Shown: positions 53,339 to 61,093 of the stretch, piece after piece
Numbering within the stretch: the stretch's first letter is position 1
Layout of the letters: every line of letters starts with the position of its first letter
Source: Pseudonocardia lacus
GTDB lineage: Bacteria; Actinomycetota; Actinomycetes; Mycobacteriales; Pseudonocardiaceae
Direction: 5' to 3'
Length of the DNA stretch: 62,856 nt
NCBI RefSeq assembly: GCF_018531445.1
Contig: NZ_JAHDTH010000021.1
Span: 1-62,856 of the forward strand
Program-made: the position numbers and the translations under genes
Notes under the pieces: generated by a model
Seen by the model: the letters and a program-made list of their open reading frames with translations, nothing else
Told to the model about the DNA's origin: nothing
Database searches by the model: none

Positions 53339-54010
53339 GTGTCCATCCCCGATGACCTCGGCGACCTCCGCGCCGTCGCGGCACTGACCGACGACGTGCG
53401 CCGCGCGGCCTACCACGCGGTGGCGTCCGCGGGCTCCGACCCGGTGGGCCGGGACGAGGTCGCCGCCGCGCTCGGCGTCGGGCGCACGCTCGCCGCGTTC
53501 CACCTCGACAAACTGGTCGACGCGGGACTACTCGAAGCGTCCTACGCCCGCCGCTCGGGCCGGACCGGACCGGGCGCCGGGCGCCCCGCCAAGCTCTACC
53601 GCACCGCCACGCAGGAACGCGCGGTGAGCGTCCCACCGCGTGCCTACCGCTCCGCGGCGGCACTGCTGGCCGAGGCCGTGGAGCGCAGCGGGGCGGAGGC
53701 GGTCCTGCACGAGGTCTCCTACGAGCACGGTCAGCGAGCCGGGACCGGCGGGCCCGGGACCGGCGACCCCGACGAACTGCTGGCCGCGCACGGCTACCAC
53801 CCGGTCGCCTCCGACGACCGGATCGAGCTGCGCAACTGCCCGTTCCACCGGCTGGCCGCGGAGTTCCCGCCGGTCGTCTGCGGGATGAACCTGGCACTGG
53901 TCGAGGGGCTGCTGGCCGGCGCCGGGATGGACGCCTGGACCGCCCGCATGGACGCGGGGCCGGGCCGCTGCTGCGTCACCGTGCAGCGAACTAAAAACAA
54001 GACTGATTGA
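53339..54010 (+). CDS. Winged-helix regulator with C-terminal Cys cluster (COG2345/SufR-like)
   Basis: 223 residues with a GTG start. The N-terminal winged helix is around residues 15-75 (LTDDVRRAAYHAVASAG, GVGRTLAAFHLDKLVDAGLLEASYAR). The C-terminal half ends in NCPFHRLAAEF, VVCGMNLALVEGLL and GRCCVTV, whose Cys are spaced like the Fe-S ligand set of SufR-type regulators. It probably senses redox state or Fe-S status. Its last codons overlap motif copy 2 for the downstream DUF3291 gene, which it likely controls. Confidence 0.82.
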   Translation: MSIPDDLGDLRAVAALTDDVRRAAYHAVASAGSDPVGRDEVAAALGVGRTLAAFHLDKLVDAGLLEASYARRSGRTGPGAGRPAKLYRTATQERAVSVPPRAYRSAAALLAEAVERSGAEAVLHEVSYEHGQRAGTGGPGTGDPDELLAAHGYHPVASDDRIELRNCPFHRLAAEFPPVVCGMNLALVEGLLAGAGMDAWTARMDAGPGRCCVTVQRTKNKTD

Positions 54011-54015
54011 CAATA
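53998..54015. promoter_or_regulatory. 18-bp motif, copy 2 (upstream of the DUF3291 gene)
   Basis: CAAGACTGATTGACAATA repeats the motif at 53311-53328 with the same internal spacing. It lies in the last codons of the regulator and just before the possible ATGs of the next gene (54019 and 54043). The surrounding 25 bases are unusually AT-rich for this genome. Confidence 0.5.
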
Positions 54016-54042
54016 GACATGGCGCTCTGGTGGGGTGGCTGC

Positions 54043-54513
54043 ATGACGGCCTCCCACCTCGCCCAGTTCAACGTCGCGCGGCTGCGTGAGCCCCTGGACC
54101 ACCCTGCGTCGGCCGGGTTCATGGCGGGGATGGACCCGATGAACGACCTCGCCGACCGATCGCCCGGCTTCGTCTGGCGGCTCACCGAGGACGGTAGCGA
54201 CGACGCAACCGGCATCCGACCCCTCGACCCGGACGTGATCATCACGCTGTCGGTGTGGGAGTCGCTCGAGGCGCTGCGCGCCTACGCCTACCACAGCGAG
54301 CACCTCGACTACCTGCGTCGGCGCCGCGAGTGGTTCGTCCCGCACGGACTGCCCGCCGCGCTGGTGCTGTGGTGGGTCCCGGTCGGGCGCACCCCGACCG
54401 TCGACGAGGCGCTGGAGCGGCTCGACCTGCTCGGCTCGGCGGGACCGACCCCACGGGCGTTCACCTTCCGCCAGCCGTTCCCGGCCCCCACCGAACCGGC
54501 CGTGCTCGCGTAG
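54043..54513 (+). CDS. DUF3291-family protein
   Basis: 156 residues from the ATG at 54043, where family homology begins (HLAQFNVARLREPLDHPASAGFMAGMDPMNDLADRSPGFVWRL). An ATG at 54019 is an alternative that would fit a leaderless transcript. VWESLEALRAYAYHSEHLDYLRRRREWF is the second conserved block of these dimeric ferredoxin-like proteins. Their function is unknown. The neighbouring regulator and shared motif suggest redox-responsive control. Confidence 0.85.
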   Translation: MTASHLAQFNVARLREPLDHPASAGFMAGMDPMNDLADRSPGFVWRLTEDGSDDATGIRPLDPDVIITLSVWESLEALRAYAYHSEHLDYLRRRREWFVPHGLPAALVLWWVPVGRTPTVDEALERLDLLGSAGPTPRAFTFRQPFPAPTEPAVLA

Positions 54514-54591
54514 CGGCCAATCTTGATCGACTCGCCGCCGTGCAGGAGGATGCCGGCGCAGGAATGGCGCAGAGCGTGGCATCCGTTGCCT
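54514..54591 (-). pseudogene. Integrase remnant 2 (catalytic box II)
   Basis: Read on the minus strand this gives GNGCHALRHSCAGILLHGGESIKI, the HxLRH catalytic box and following helix of a tyrosine recombinase. The flanking sequence is unrelated: the DUF3291 gene on one side and the MFS end on the other. About 25 codons survive. Confidence 0.7.
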
Positions 54592-54660
54592 ACTCGTGGA
54601 TCCGGGTCAGAACCGTTCTCCTCGGCGTGGTAGCGAGGTCCGTCGACCGGCCGGCGGTTG

Positions 54661-56052
54661 TCATACCTGGGCCCCCTTTCCCATGAAACGGATAACGAGC
54701 AGGGACGATGCGCTGACGACACCGGCGACGGCCAAACCGATGACGAAGGCCGATTCGGCCGGATGAGCGACCATCGGGTCGGTTCCGGCAGCGAGGATCG
54801 CGCCGGCGACCTGGGCGCCGATGACCATGCCGACCACGCGGGTCACCACCATCAGGCTGGTGGCGATGCCGGTGTCCTTGGAGTCGACGGCGGTGGCGAT
54901 GCCGGCGAGCAGCGCCGTGCTGCCGAGGCCGGCGACGATTGCGGTCAGCACCTTCGCGACGACGATCTGCCAGGTCGTTTCGTGGAGCACGGCCAAGGCG
55001 ATCAGGGCGATCGCCGAGACGACGGCGCTCACGGTGACCACGGCACGCGGACCGAAACGCTGAGCCGCGAACCCGCCGGCCATCCCGCTCGCCACCCCGA
55101 CGACGGCCGCGGGCATCAGGAGCAATCCGATCTCGGTCGTGCTGGCGCCGAAGCCGTACCCGTCGCCGGACACCGCGAGGAGCTGCGGGACGAGAAAGAT
55201 CGCCATCCCGGCGCTGGTGGCCATCAGCAGGGTGATCAGGCACGAGCTCCACGTGGCAGGCATGGCCAGCATGCGCAGATCGACCATGGGCGAGGCCACC
55301 CTGCGCTCGACGGTGACCCATCCCGTTGCGAGGGCGACCACGCCCACTGCGATGGCTGCGACCCCGAGCGGCGGCAGGCCTGCGGCCATCGTCATGATCC
55401 CGAGCATGAGCGCGATCAACGTGCAGCTCAGCAGCACCGCGCCGAGCCAGTCGATCCTGGCGTCGGACCGGACCGGCGGATCGTGCGGCATCATCCGGGA
55501 CACGATCAGCGTGGTCGCGACGACCGCGATCGTCGGCAGCCCGAACATCCAATGTCGGGACAGTCCTTCCGCCACCGGCCCGGCGATCAGCGTTCCGAGC
55601 AGGCCCCCGCCCGTGAACAATCCCATGACGATTCCGATGGCCACCTGCGTCTGCCCTGGCGGAAGGTTTCTGCGCACCAGGATGAAGGAGAGGGGCAGCG
55701 CCCCCACCATCGCGCCCTGCAGCAACTGACCGATCAACAGGACCGGCAGGTTCGGCGCCAGGCTGGACAACAGGCCACCGGCCGAGACCACTGCCATCAG
55801 CCAGACCAGAACTCGCTTTCCGCCATAGCGGTCGCCGAGTGTGCCCGCGATGGGCACGACGACCGCACCGGTGATGAGCAAGGTGATGGAGATGAGTGCA
55901 CCTTCGGAGGGGCCGATCCCCAACTCGCGCTGCAACATCGGGAGCGAAGGCTCCACCACCGATTGCAGGGTGCCGAGGGCGAGTGCCAGGACCCCGAGGG
56001 CGCCGATCGCCTGCCTCCCGATACGGACCGGGGCCATCAGAGATTCGGACAT
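54661..56052 (-). CDS. MFS drug/solute transporter (DHA2-like, 14-helix type)
   Basis: 463 residues, strongly hydrophobic. GTLGDRYGGKRVLVWLM is the loop 2-3 motif. LLITGAVVVPIAG and GIVMGLFTGGGLLGTLIAGPVAEGLSRHWMFGLP carry the antiporter-type glycine-rich segments. AAGGA lies eight nt before the ATG at 56052. It is divergent from a broken TetR gene that may once have controlled it. It probably exports a toxic compound or a product of the FAD monooxygenase. Confidence 0.92.
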   Translation of the reverse strand: MSESLMAPVRIGRQAIGALGVLALALGTLQSVVEPSLPMLQRELGIGPSEGALISITLLITGAVVVPIAGTLGDRYGGKRVLVWLMAVVSAGGLLSSLAPNLPVLLIGQLLQGAMVGALPLSFILVRRNLPPGQTQVAIGIVMGLFTGGGLLGTLIAGPVAEGLSRHWMFGLPTIAVVATTLIVSRMMPHDPPVRSDARIDWLGAVLLSCTLIALMLGIMTMAAGLPPLGVAAIAVGVVALATGWVTVERRVASPMVDLRMLAMPATWSSCLITLLMATSAGMAIFLVPQLLAVSGDGYGFGASTTEIGLLLMPAAVVGVASGMAGGFAAQRFGPRAVVTVSAVVSAIALIALAVLHETTWQIVVAKVLTAIVAGLGSTALLAGIATAVDSKDTGIATSLMVVTRVVGMVIGAQVAGAILAAGTDPMVAHPAESAFVIGLAVAGVVSASSLLVIRFMGKGAQV

Positions 56053-56099
56053 GAGAATCCTTGTCGTCGTTGGTCGTGAATGGAGTGCGGATCTCATTC

Positions 56100-56515
56100 G
56101 AGGGGTGCGCGCTCTCGTGGCGCCCGGAGCGATCGCTGACCGCTGTCCCGTCGCCGCCGGCGCCGGGGTGCCCGAGCGAACGGTCCACGCCTACTTCGGC
56201 GACAGGCAGACCCTGCTGCGAGCGGCCGTCGACGCCGCGGACCAGTACCTGCTCGCCACGATCCGGCGCACCCTCGACGGCACGCTCAGCAGCGTCACCG
56301 ACGCAGGCTCGGGTCCGCGAACGCCGCCACGGACCCCCGTGTTCGGCCACTCATCGTCGAGGTGGTGCGGGCGTTCCTCCGGGCACACCGGACCAGACCG
56401 CGGGGCCGGGTGGGGGACGCCCTCCGTCCCTGCCGTCGCCCACTGCCGTCGCCACGACCCGGGCAGAGGCGTTCGTCGAGCACCGGCGTGCTGGGCCAGG
56501 ACCGACCGGGCGGGT
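56100..56515 (+). pseudogene. Broken TetR-family regulator
   Basis: The text TVHAYFGDRQTLLRAAVDAADQYLLATIRRTLDGTL is the end of a TetR HTH and the start of its ligand domain. Thereafter sense switches between frames: VVRAFLRAHRTR and TRAEAFVEHRRAG lie in other frames. There are at least two frameshifts and no intact start. It lies next to the MFS gene start, where a TetR repressor would be expected. Confidence 0.65.
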
Positions 56516-58062
56516 CAGTTGACCGGCACCGGCGTGGCGGTGATGGCGGCGAGGTAGTCCGTCACTGCCCGGACGTCGCCTGCGTCGGAGATCAGCCCGA
56601 TGTAGCCGTCGGGGCGGATCAGCACGAGGGTGCGGTCGGACGCGTCGTAGGCAGCCGCGAGGTGGCCTTCGGTGTCGATGATGTCGCCGGGCCCGGTCGA
56701 CCGTTCGGCGACGTGCAGGGTTCGCAGCGCAGCCTGCGGGATCTCGGCCGCAGCCTCGGGGCAGAAGGCCACCAGCGTGAATCGGCCGCCGCGGGTCAGG
56801 TCGAACAGGCGGCGCTCGCCGTCGATCGTGACCAGCCCTGTCGCATCCGGGGCGCGGTCACCGGCGCGGAGCGCCGCCTCGTCGTCGCGGTCGTCGCGCG
56901 CAAGGGCGGAGCCACGGTATCCGACGTCGAGCTGGATCGTGCTCGCGTCGCGGCGGGTGGGGACGGCGTTGTCGTCGAGCACCTGCTTGAGGAGCGCATT
57001 CGACAGGGCGATCACGTGGGCGGCGACCGGTCGCCGCTCCGCCTCGTAAGTGTCGAGCAGTTCGGGCGAGGCTGCGCTGTTCGCGACCGCGGCGAGCTTC
57101 CAGCCGAGGTTGTGCGCGTCCTGGATGCCGGTGTTCATGCCCTGCCCGCCTGCGGGCGAGTGGATGTGGGCCGCGTCGCCGGCGAGGAACACGTTCCCGT
57201 CGCGGTAGCGGTCGACGAGGCGGATGTTGGCGCGCCAGAGCGACGACCACTCCGGCTCGTGGAGGCGGACATCGGTGCGACCGGTCCGCCGCTCCAGGAT
57301 CGTCTGCATCCGCGCGAGGCCGAGCCCGGGGTCCGCACCGGGCGCGATGCTTGCGGCGTACTGGAACAGGTCGGTCGAGGGCAGCGGGCAGAGGCTGAGG
57401 ACGCCATCCGGATGCTGCCATGTGCGCCAGGCGTCGCGATCGAGACCGTCGACGGCGAGATCGGCGATGATCATGCGCACCTCGTCGCGTGTCTCGCCGA
57501 CGAACGGTATGCAGGCCTGCTTGCGGACAATGCTGTGGCCACCGTCGCAGCCGACCAGCCACCGTGCCTCGACCGTCTCGGCCACACCGTCTGCGACGAC
57601 CTCCGCGATCACGGCATCATCGGACTGTTCGAACTCGACCAGCGCCGTGCCGAACTCGACCGCACCGCCGAACTCCGACAGCCGCAACCGAAGCGCCTCC
57701 TCGACCCGCCATTCGGGCGTGATCAGGCTCGCGGGCCATGGGATGTCGGGACGGTTCGTCAAGGACTCGGGCACGGCACCGCCACGCGTCACCCGACCGT
57801 CGGGCGCGGTGGAGAGCATGGGCATCGCCAACCAGCCGTTGGCGAGCACGTGGTCGACGACCCCGAGATCGTCGAACACTTCGAGGGAGCGTGGCTGGAC
57901 ACCCTTGCCACGCGAGCCCCGCTGCGGGCCGGCAGCCGCCTCGATGAGCCGGAACGAGACGCCTCGACGGGCGAGCTCGCAGGCCAGCGTCAGGCCGGTC
58001 GGGCCGGCGCCGACGATCAGGACGGACGGACCCTCCTGCGACTTCGGTCTTGTCGTCGCCAT
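56515..58062 (-). CDS. FAD-dependent aromatic/polyketide monooxygenase (PheA/TfdB/RdmE family)
   Basis: 515 residues. The FAD-binding GAGPTGLTLACELARRGV is at about residues 19-36, WLVGCDGGHSIVRKQ is the conserved DG motif, and NVFLAGDAAHIHSPAGGQGMNTGIQDAHNLGWKL is the GD motif. The C-terminal thioredoxin-like domain (RLFDLTRGGRFTLVAF) is complete. It hydroxylates phenols or polyketides with NAD(P)H and oxygen. The divergent TetR gene at 58157 probably controls it. It may form a detoxification unit with the MFS pump. Confidence 0.93.
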   Translation of the reverse strand: MATTRPKSQEGPSVLIVGAGPTGLTLACELARRGVSFRLIEAAAGPQRGSRGKGVQPRSLEVFDDLGVVDHVLANGWLAMPMLSTAPDGRVTRGGAVPESLTNRPDIPWPASLITPEWRVEEALRLRLSEFGGAVEFGTALVEFEQSDDAVIAEVVADGVAETVEARWLVGCDGGHSIVRKQACIPFVGETRDEVRMIIADLAVDGLDRDAWRTWQHPDGVLSLCPLPSTDLFQYAASIAPGADPGLGLARMQTILERRTGRTDVRLHEPEWSSLWRANIRLVDRYRDGNVFLAGDAAHIHSPAGGQGMNTGIQDAHNLGWKLAAVANSAASPELLDTYEAERRPVAAHVIALSNALLKQVLDDNAVPTRRDASTIQLDVGYRGSALARDDRDDEAALRAGDRAPDATGLVTIDGERRLFDLTRGGRFTLVAFCPEAAAEIPQAALRTLHVAERSTGPGDIIDTEGHLAAAYDASDRTLVLIRPDGYIGLISDAGDVRAVTDYLAAITATPVPVN

Positions 58063-58098
58063 CTCGGGCACCCCACTCTCTGCTGGAAGAAAGGAATC

Positions 58099-58114
58099 AC
58101 TATCTCCAGACAGT
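58099..58114. promoter_or_regulatory. Candidate TetR operator
   Basis: ACTATCTCCAGACAGT is a 16-bp palindrome with one mismatch, in the 94-bp gap between the divergent monooxygenase and TetR genes. A looser GATAG...CTATC pair follows at 58130-58149. The location and symmetry fit autorepression and control of the monooxygenase. Confidence 0.5.
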
Positions 58115-58156
58115 ACACAGGTTGCGAAGATAGGCAAGTCTTTCTATCGTGGGGCA

Positions 58157-58765
58157 GTGATCACCGAGGTGCCCGAGCCCGCGCGCCGCCGCCGGCACGG
58201 CGAGCAACTGGAGGCCGCGATCCTCGCTGCCGGATGGGACGAGCTGGTCGAGGTCGGGTACGCCCGTCTGACGATGGGGTCCGTCGCCGCTCGTGCCCGC
58301 ACGAGCGAGCCTGTGCTGTACCGCCGTTGGGCGAACAAGAACCAGCTCGTGCTCGCTGCACTCGATCACTATCGGGACGCTCACCCGGTCGCCGTGCCCG
58401 ACACCGGCGCCCTCCGCAGCGACCTGCTCGCACAACTGACGGCCGTGAGCGAAGCCCTCGCCGGCTTCTTCGCCATCACCGCGAGTGCCGCGTTCTCCGG
58501 GCTGCTGGCCGACACCGGGATGTCTCCTGCGCAGATCCGTGAGCAGGTCATGGGCGACCAACTGCACCCACGCCCCATCTACCAGCGCGCACACGCCCGG
58601 GGCGAGATCGATCTCGACCGCGTTCCGGCAACCGTGCTGGCCATGCCGTTCGACTTGGTGCGCCACGACATGCTCATGGACCTCGAGCCACTGAAACCCG
58701 AACGAATCCGGTCGATCGTCGATGATCTCTTCCTGCCTCTCGTACGGCTACGGCAGGCCGGCTGA
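58157..58765 (+). CDS. TetR/AcrR-family transcriptional regulator
   Basis: 202 residues with a GTG start. The HTH is RLTMGSVAARARTSEPVLYRRWANKNQLVLAALD near residues 35-70. The ligand domain is normal in length and ends with FLPLVRLRQAG. It is divergent from the FAD monooxygenase gene. Unlike the broken TetR at 56.1-56.5 kb it is intact, so it may be the replacement or the true regulator of the locus. Confidence 0.9.
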   Translation: MITEVPEPARRRRHGEQLEAAILAAGWDELVEVGYARLTMGSVAARARTSEPVLYRRWANKNQLVLAALDHYRDAHPVAVPDTGALRSDLLAQLTAVSEALAGFFAITASAAFSGLLADTGMSPAQIREQVMGDQLHPRPIYQRAHARGEIDLDRVPATVLAMPFDLVRHDMLMDLEPLKPERIRSIVDDLFLPLVRLRQAG

Positions 58766-58880
58766 ATGCCGGCCGGGGTACGAGCCGCAGACCAGCACGA
58801 CGCCGAGATCGGTGAGGATCGCGGCGGCGACGGTGTGGACGATCTCCCTGCCGCGGCGATGACCGTCTGGTCGCCGCCGT

Positions 58881-59039
58881 AGCTGGGACGACATCGACCT
58901 CGATCACAGGTTCGTCGAGACCGATCACAAGATCATGCGCGTCAAGGGGGAGGGCTTACTCCGCGTCCGCCAGACCAAGTCCATGGCCGGCCACCGCACC
59001 CTCCCGCTCCCGCCGGCCCCCGAGCAAAGCGCCGCGTGA
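58881..59039 (+). pseudogene. Integrase remnant 3
   Basis: The frame reads SWDDIDLDHRF, then DHKIMRVKGEGLLRVRQTKSMAGHRTLPLP. This is the N-terminal part of the catalytic domain of actinobacterial integrases (family DLDRGTVTVxGTVxRVxGEGLVRVPRTKTxAGxRTLPLP). It ends in a TGA at 59037-59039 with no box II. The DNA around 58920-58966 resembles 48027-48072. The 115 bp in front of it shows nothing I can assign. Confidence 0.75.
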
Positions 59040-59083
59040 GACTCACGAGTCAGCCGAGGGCTGGAGAACGGACGTACCGGACC

Positions 59084-60556
59084 ATGGCAGGAACGACAGC
59101 CACCGAGCTCCCACGGACACCGGTCCCCGCGGTGCACCGACTCGCCCGCGGACCGGTCGCCCTGATCACGGCGGCGGTCGCATTCGCGCATCTGGCCACC
59201 GCCTTCGTGGGCTCCGGGTACTTCCTGGACGAGGCGATGACGGTTGTCCTCGGTCGGCACCACCTCGACTGGGGCTCGGCCGACCAGCCGCCGCTGGCCC
59301 CCGCTCTGGCCTGGCTCGCTGACCTCGTCGCCCCCGGCTCGCTCCCGGTCCTACGGATCGTTCCGGCACTCGCCACCGCGGCGGCTGTCGTCGTCGCGGC
59401 GCTGGTCGCCCGCGAGCTCGGCGGGGACGGTCGAACGCAGACGCTCACCGCCCTCGTCCAGGCCACGGGCCTCTACACGACGTTCGTCGGGCACTGGATC
59501 ACCCCCTACACCTTCGAGCCCCTGCAGTGGTTGATCATCGTCTGGCTGTTGGTGCGGTGGATCCGGGTCCGTGACGACCGGCTCCTGCTGGTGCTGGGTC
59601 CCGTGCTGGGAATCGCCGCCGTGACGAGGTTCCAGGTCATCGCGTTCGGTGCGGCCCTCGTGGTCGCCCTGCTCGCGGTGGGACCGCGGGATCTGCTGCG
59701 CCGCCCGGTGCTCTGGGTGGCGGTGCTGGTCGGCGCACTGACAGCCATGCCCACGTTGGTGTGGCAGGCAGCGCACCGGTGGCCCCAGCTGGCGATGTCC
59801 CAGGCCGTTGCGCAAGAAACTGATCTCTACGGCGGGCGCCTCCTCACCGTCGTCGGACTGGTGGCCATGGCCGGCGTCCTCGGAACGGTCCTGCTGCTGA
59901 TCTCCCTGGTGGCGGTGTGGACCGAGCCGGGGTTGCGTCCCTACCGCTTCCTGGCGATTACCTACGCCGTGTTGTACGTCGTGTTCGTCGTGACGGCGGG
60001 GCGGCACTACTACCTCGACGGCCTGCACGCGCCGCTCGCCGCTCTCGGTGCCCTCGCCCTCCAGCACCGCCGTGATGCCGGGGCCCGCCGGCTGTCGCGG
60101 ACCGAGCGCTCGGGCGCGGTGCTGTCCATCGCAGCCGCGCTGGGCATGCTGGCCTACAGCGTGAACATGGCCAACGTCCCCGTGCGTGCGAACCTCATCG
60201 CTGAGGTGGGACGGGTCTGGTCCGCGTTACCGGCCCAGGAGCAGGAGCGGACCGCCGTGGTCACCTCGTCCTACATCTGGGCCGCCTACATCGACACCGC
60301 CGATCCGGAACTCGGCCTGCCGCGGGCGTACAGCGGCAACCGCAGCTACGGCTACCTGGACCCACCCGCCGACGACCGGACCACGGTGCTCTACGTCGGC
60401 GATCTGCCGGCCGAGCTCGCCGCCATGACGACCGGGATGCGCCGCGTCGGCGGGACGGCCGAGGTCCCGGTCCACCTCGGCCGGGTGACCGGCCGGACCT
60501 GGTCGCAGGCGTGGCCGCAGCTGCGCACGCTGCCGGTGACCATGTACCCGAGCTGA
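59084..60556 (+). CDS. GT-C family glycosyltransferase (GT39/ArnT-like, polytopic membrane protein)
   Basis: 490 residues, at least nine hydrophobic helices. The first extracytoplasmic loop carries FLDEAMTVVLGRHHLDWGSADQPPLAPALAWLADL: acidic DE plus a DQPP motif, as in lipid-linked sugar glycosyltransferases. The C-terminal ~130 residues are soluble and outside (RTAVVTSSYIWAAYIDTADPELGLPRAYSGNRSYGYLD). It transfers sugars from polyprenyl phosphates to an extracytoplasmic acceptor, which cannot be identified. The ATG at 59084 fits best. A GTG at 59036, overlapping the integrase remnant's stop, is an alternative. Confidence 0.82.
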   Translation: MAGTTATELPRTPVPAVHRLARGPVALITAAVAFAHLATAFVGSGYFLDEAMTVVLGRHHLDWGSADQPPLAPALAWLADLVAPGSLPVLRIVPALATAAAVVVAALVARELGGDGRTQTLTALVQATGLYTTFVGHWITPYTFEPLQWLIIVWLLVRWIRVRDDRLLLVLGPVLGIAAVTRFQVIAFGAALVVALLAVGPRDLLRRPVLWVAVLVGALTAMPTLVWQAAHRWPQLAMSQAVAQETDLYGGRLLTVVGLVAMAGVLGTVLLLISLVAVWTEPGLRPYRFLAITYAVLYVVFVVTAGRHYYLDGLHAPLAALGALALQHRRDAGARRLSRTERSGAVLSIAAALGMLAYSVNMANVPVRANLIAEVGRVWSALPAQEQERTAVVTSSYIWAAYIDTADPELGLPRAYSGNRSYGYLDPPADDRTTVLYVGDLPAELAAMTTGMRRVGGTAEVPVHLGRVTGRTWSQAWPQLRTLPVTMYPS

Positions 60557-61093
60557 CCCCTGTGGTGGTCCGGGTCCGCTCCGGCTGAGCGAGCTACCGC
60601 GCCATCCGAGGCGACACCCCGTCGTCGAGGTCGTCGTCGAAGGGCCTGTCGAAGGACATCCAGCCGGACTCCAGGCGGGCCGCGGACGCACGGTGTCATC
60701 GTGGGCGGCGATCCGCAGGACCCGGAAGCTGGACTCCGCATCGCCGGCCCCGGACCCACCAGCGCGATCTCCCTCGCGACCAAGCGGGCGAGCCGCTGTT
60801 CCTCCGGGCCGTGCGGGGGCCGGGACCGTCTGGCGACCAGGTGGCGGGCCACCTGCGTGTACGCCTTGGCGCGCCGGGACTGACCCAGGATCGCCATCGG
60901 GGGCGGCGCGCCGTCGGGCGGGACGCCGCCGACGCCCTCGATCGCCGCCCACCAAGCCGGTAGGAAGGAGGGTGGTCCAAGCGTTCCCCCCGGGTGAACG
61001 CCGGGCCGGAACGCTCTGACTTGGGAAGAAAGCTCCTCCGACTGGACTCGAACCGGTAACCCTGCGAAAGATCGACGAGGGTGCAGGATCGGC
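60557..61093 (-). pseudogene. Gene-poor stretch holding a frameshifted minus-strand gene (about 60594-61010)
   Basis: The text on the minus strand is SFLPAWWAAIEGVGGVPPDGAPPPMAILGQSRRAKAYTQVARHL, then LARLVAREIALVGPGP in one frame. It changes frame near 60740 to SFRVLRIAAHDDTVRPRP and again near 60683 to LESGWMSFDRPFDDDLDDGVSPRMAR, ending at a TAG (60594-60596). The joined text looks like one protein tail. I do not recognise the family. The two frameshifts make it a pseudogene. No other gene is visible in the interval. Confidence 0.5.
61031..61066 (-). other. tRNA 3'-end-like scrap
   Basis: On the minus strand the bases around GGTTCGAGTCCAGTCGGAGG match a tRNA T-arm and acceptor end (GGTTCGAGTCC with a four-of-five paired stem), but no D-arm or complete tRNA can be drawn upstream. 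Integrases often use tRNA 3' ends as attachment sites, so this may be a leftover att site. Chance similarity is possible. Confidence 0.35.

Noticed and set aside
54007..54012. TTGACA as a -35 box for the DUF3291 gene
   Set aside because: No -10 hexamer lies 16-19 nt downstream, and the bases are part of a motif shared with 53311-53328 that sits too close to both start codons. Operator or leaderless promoter fits better.
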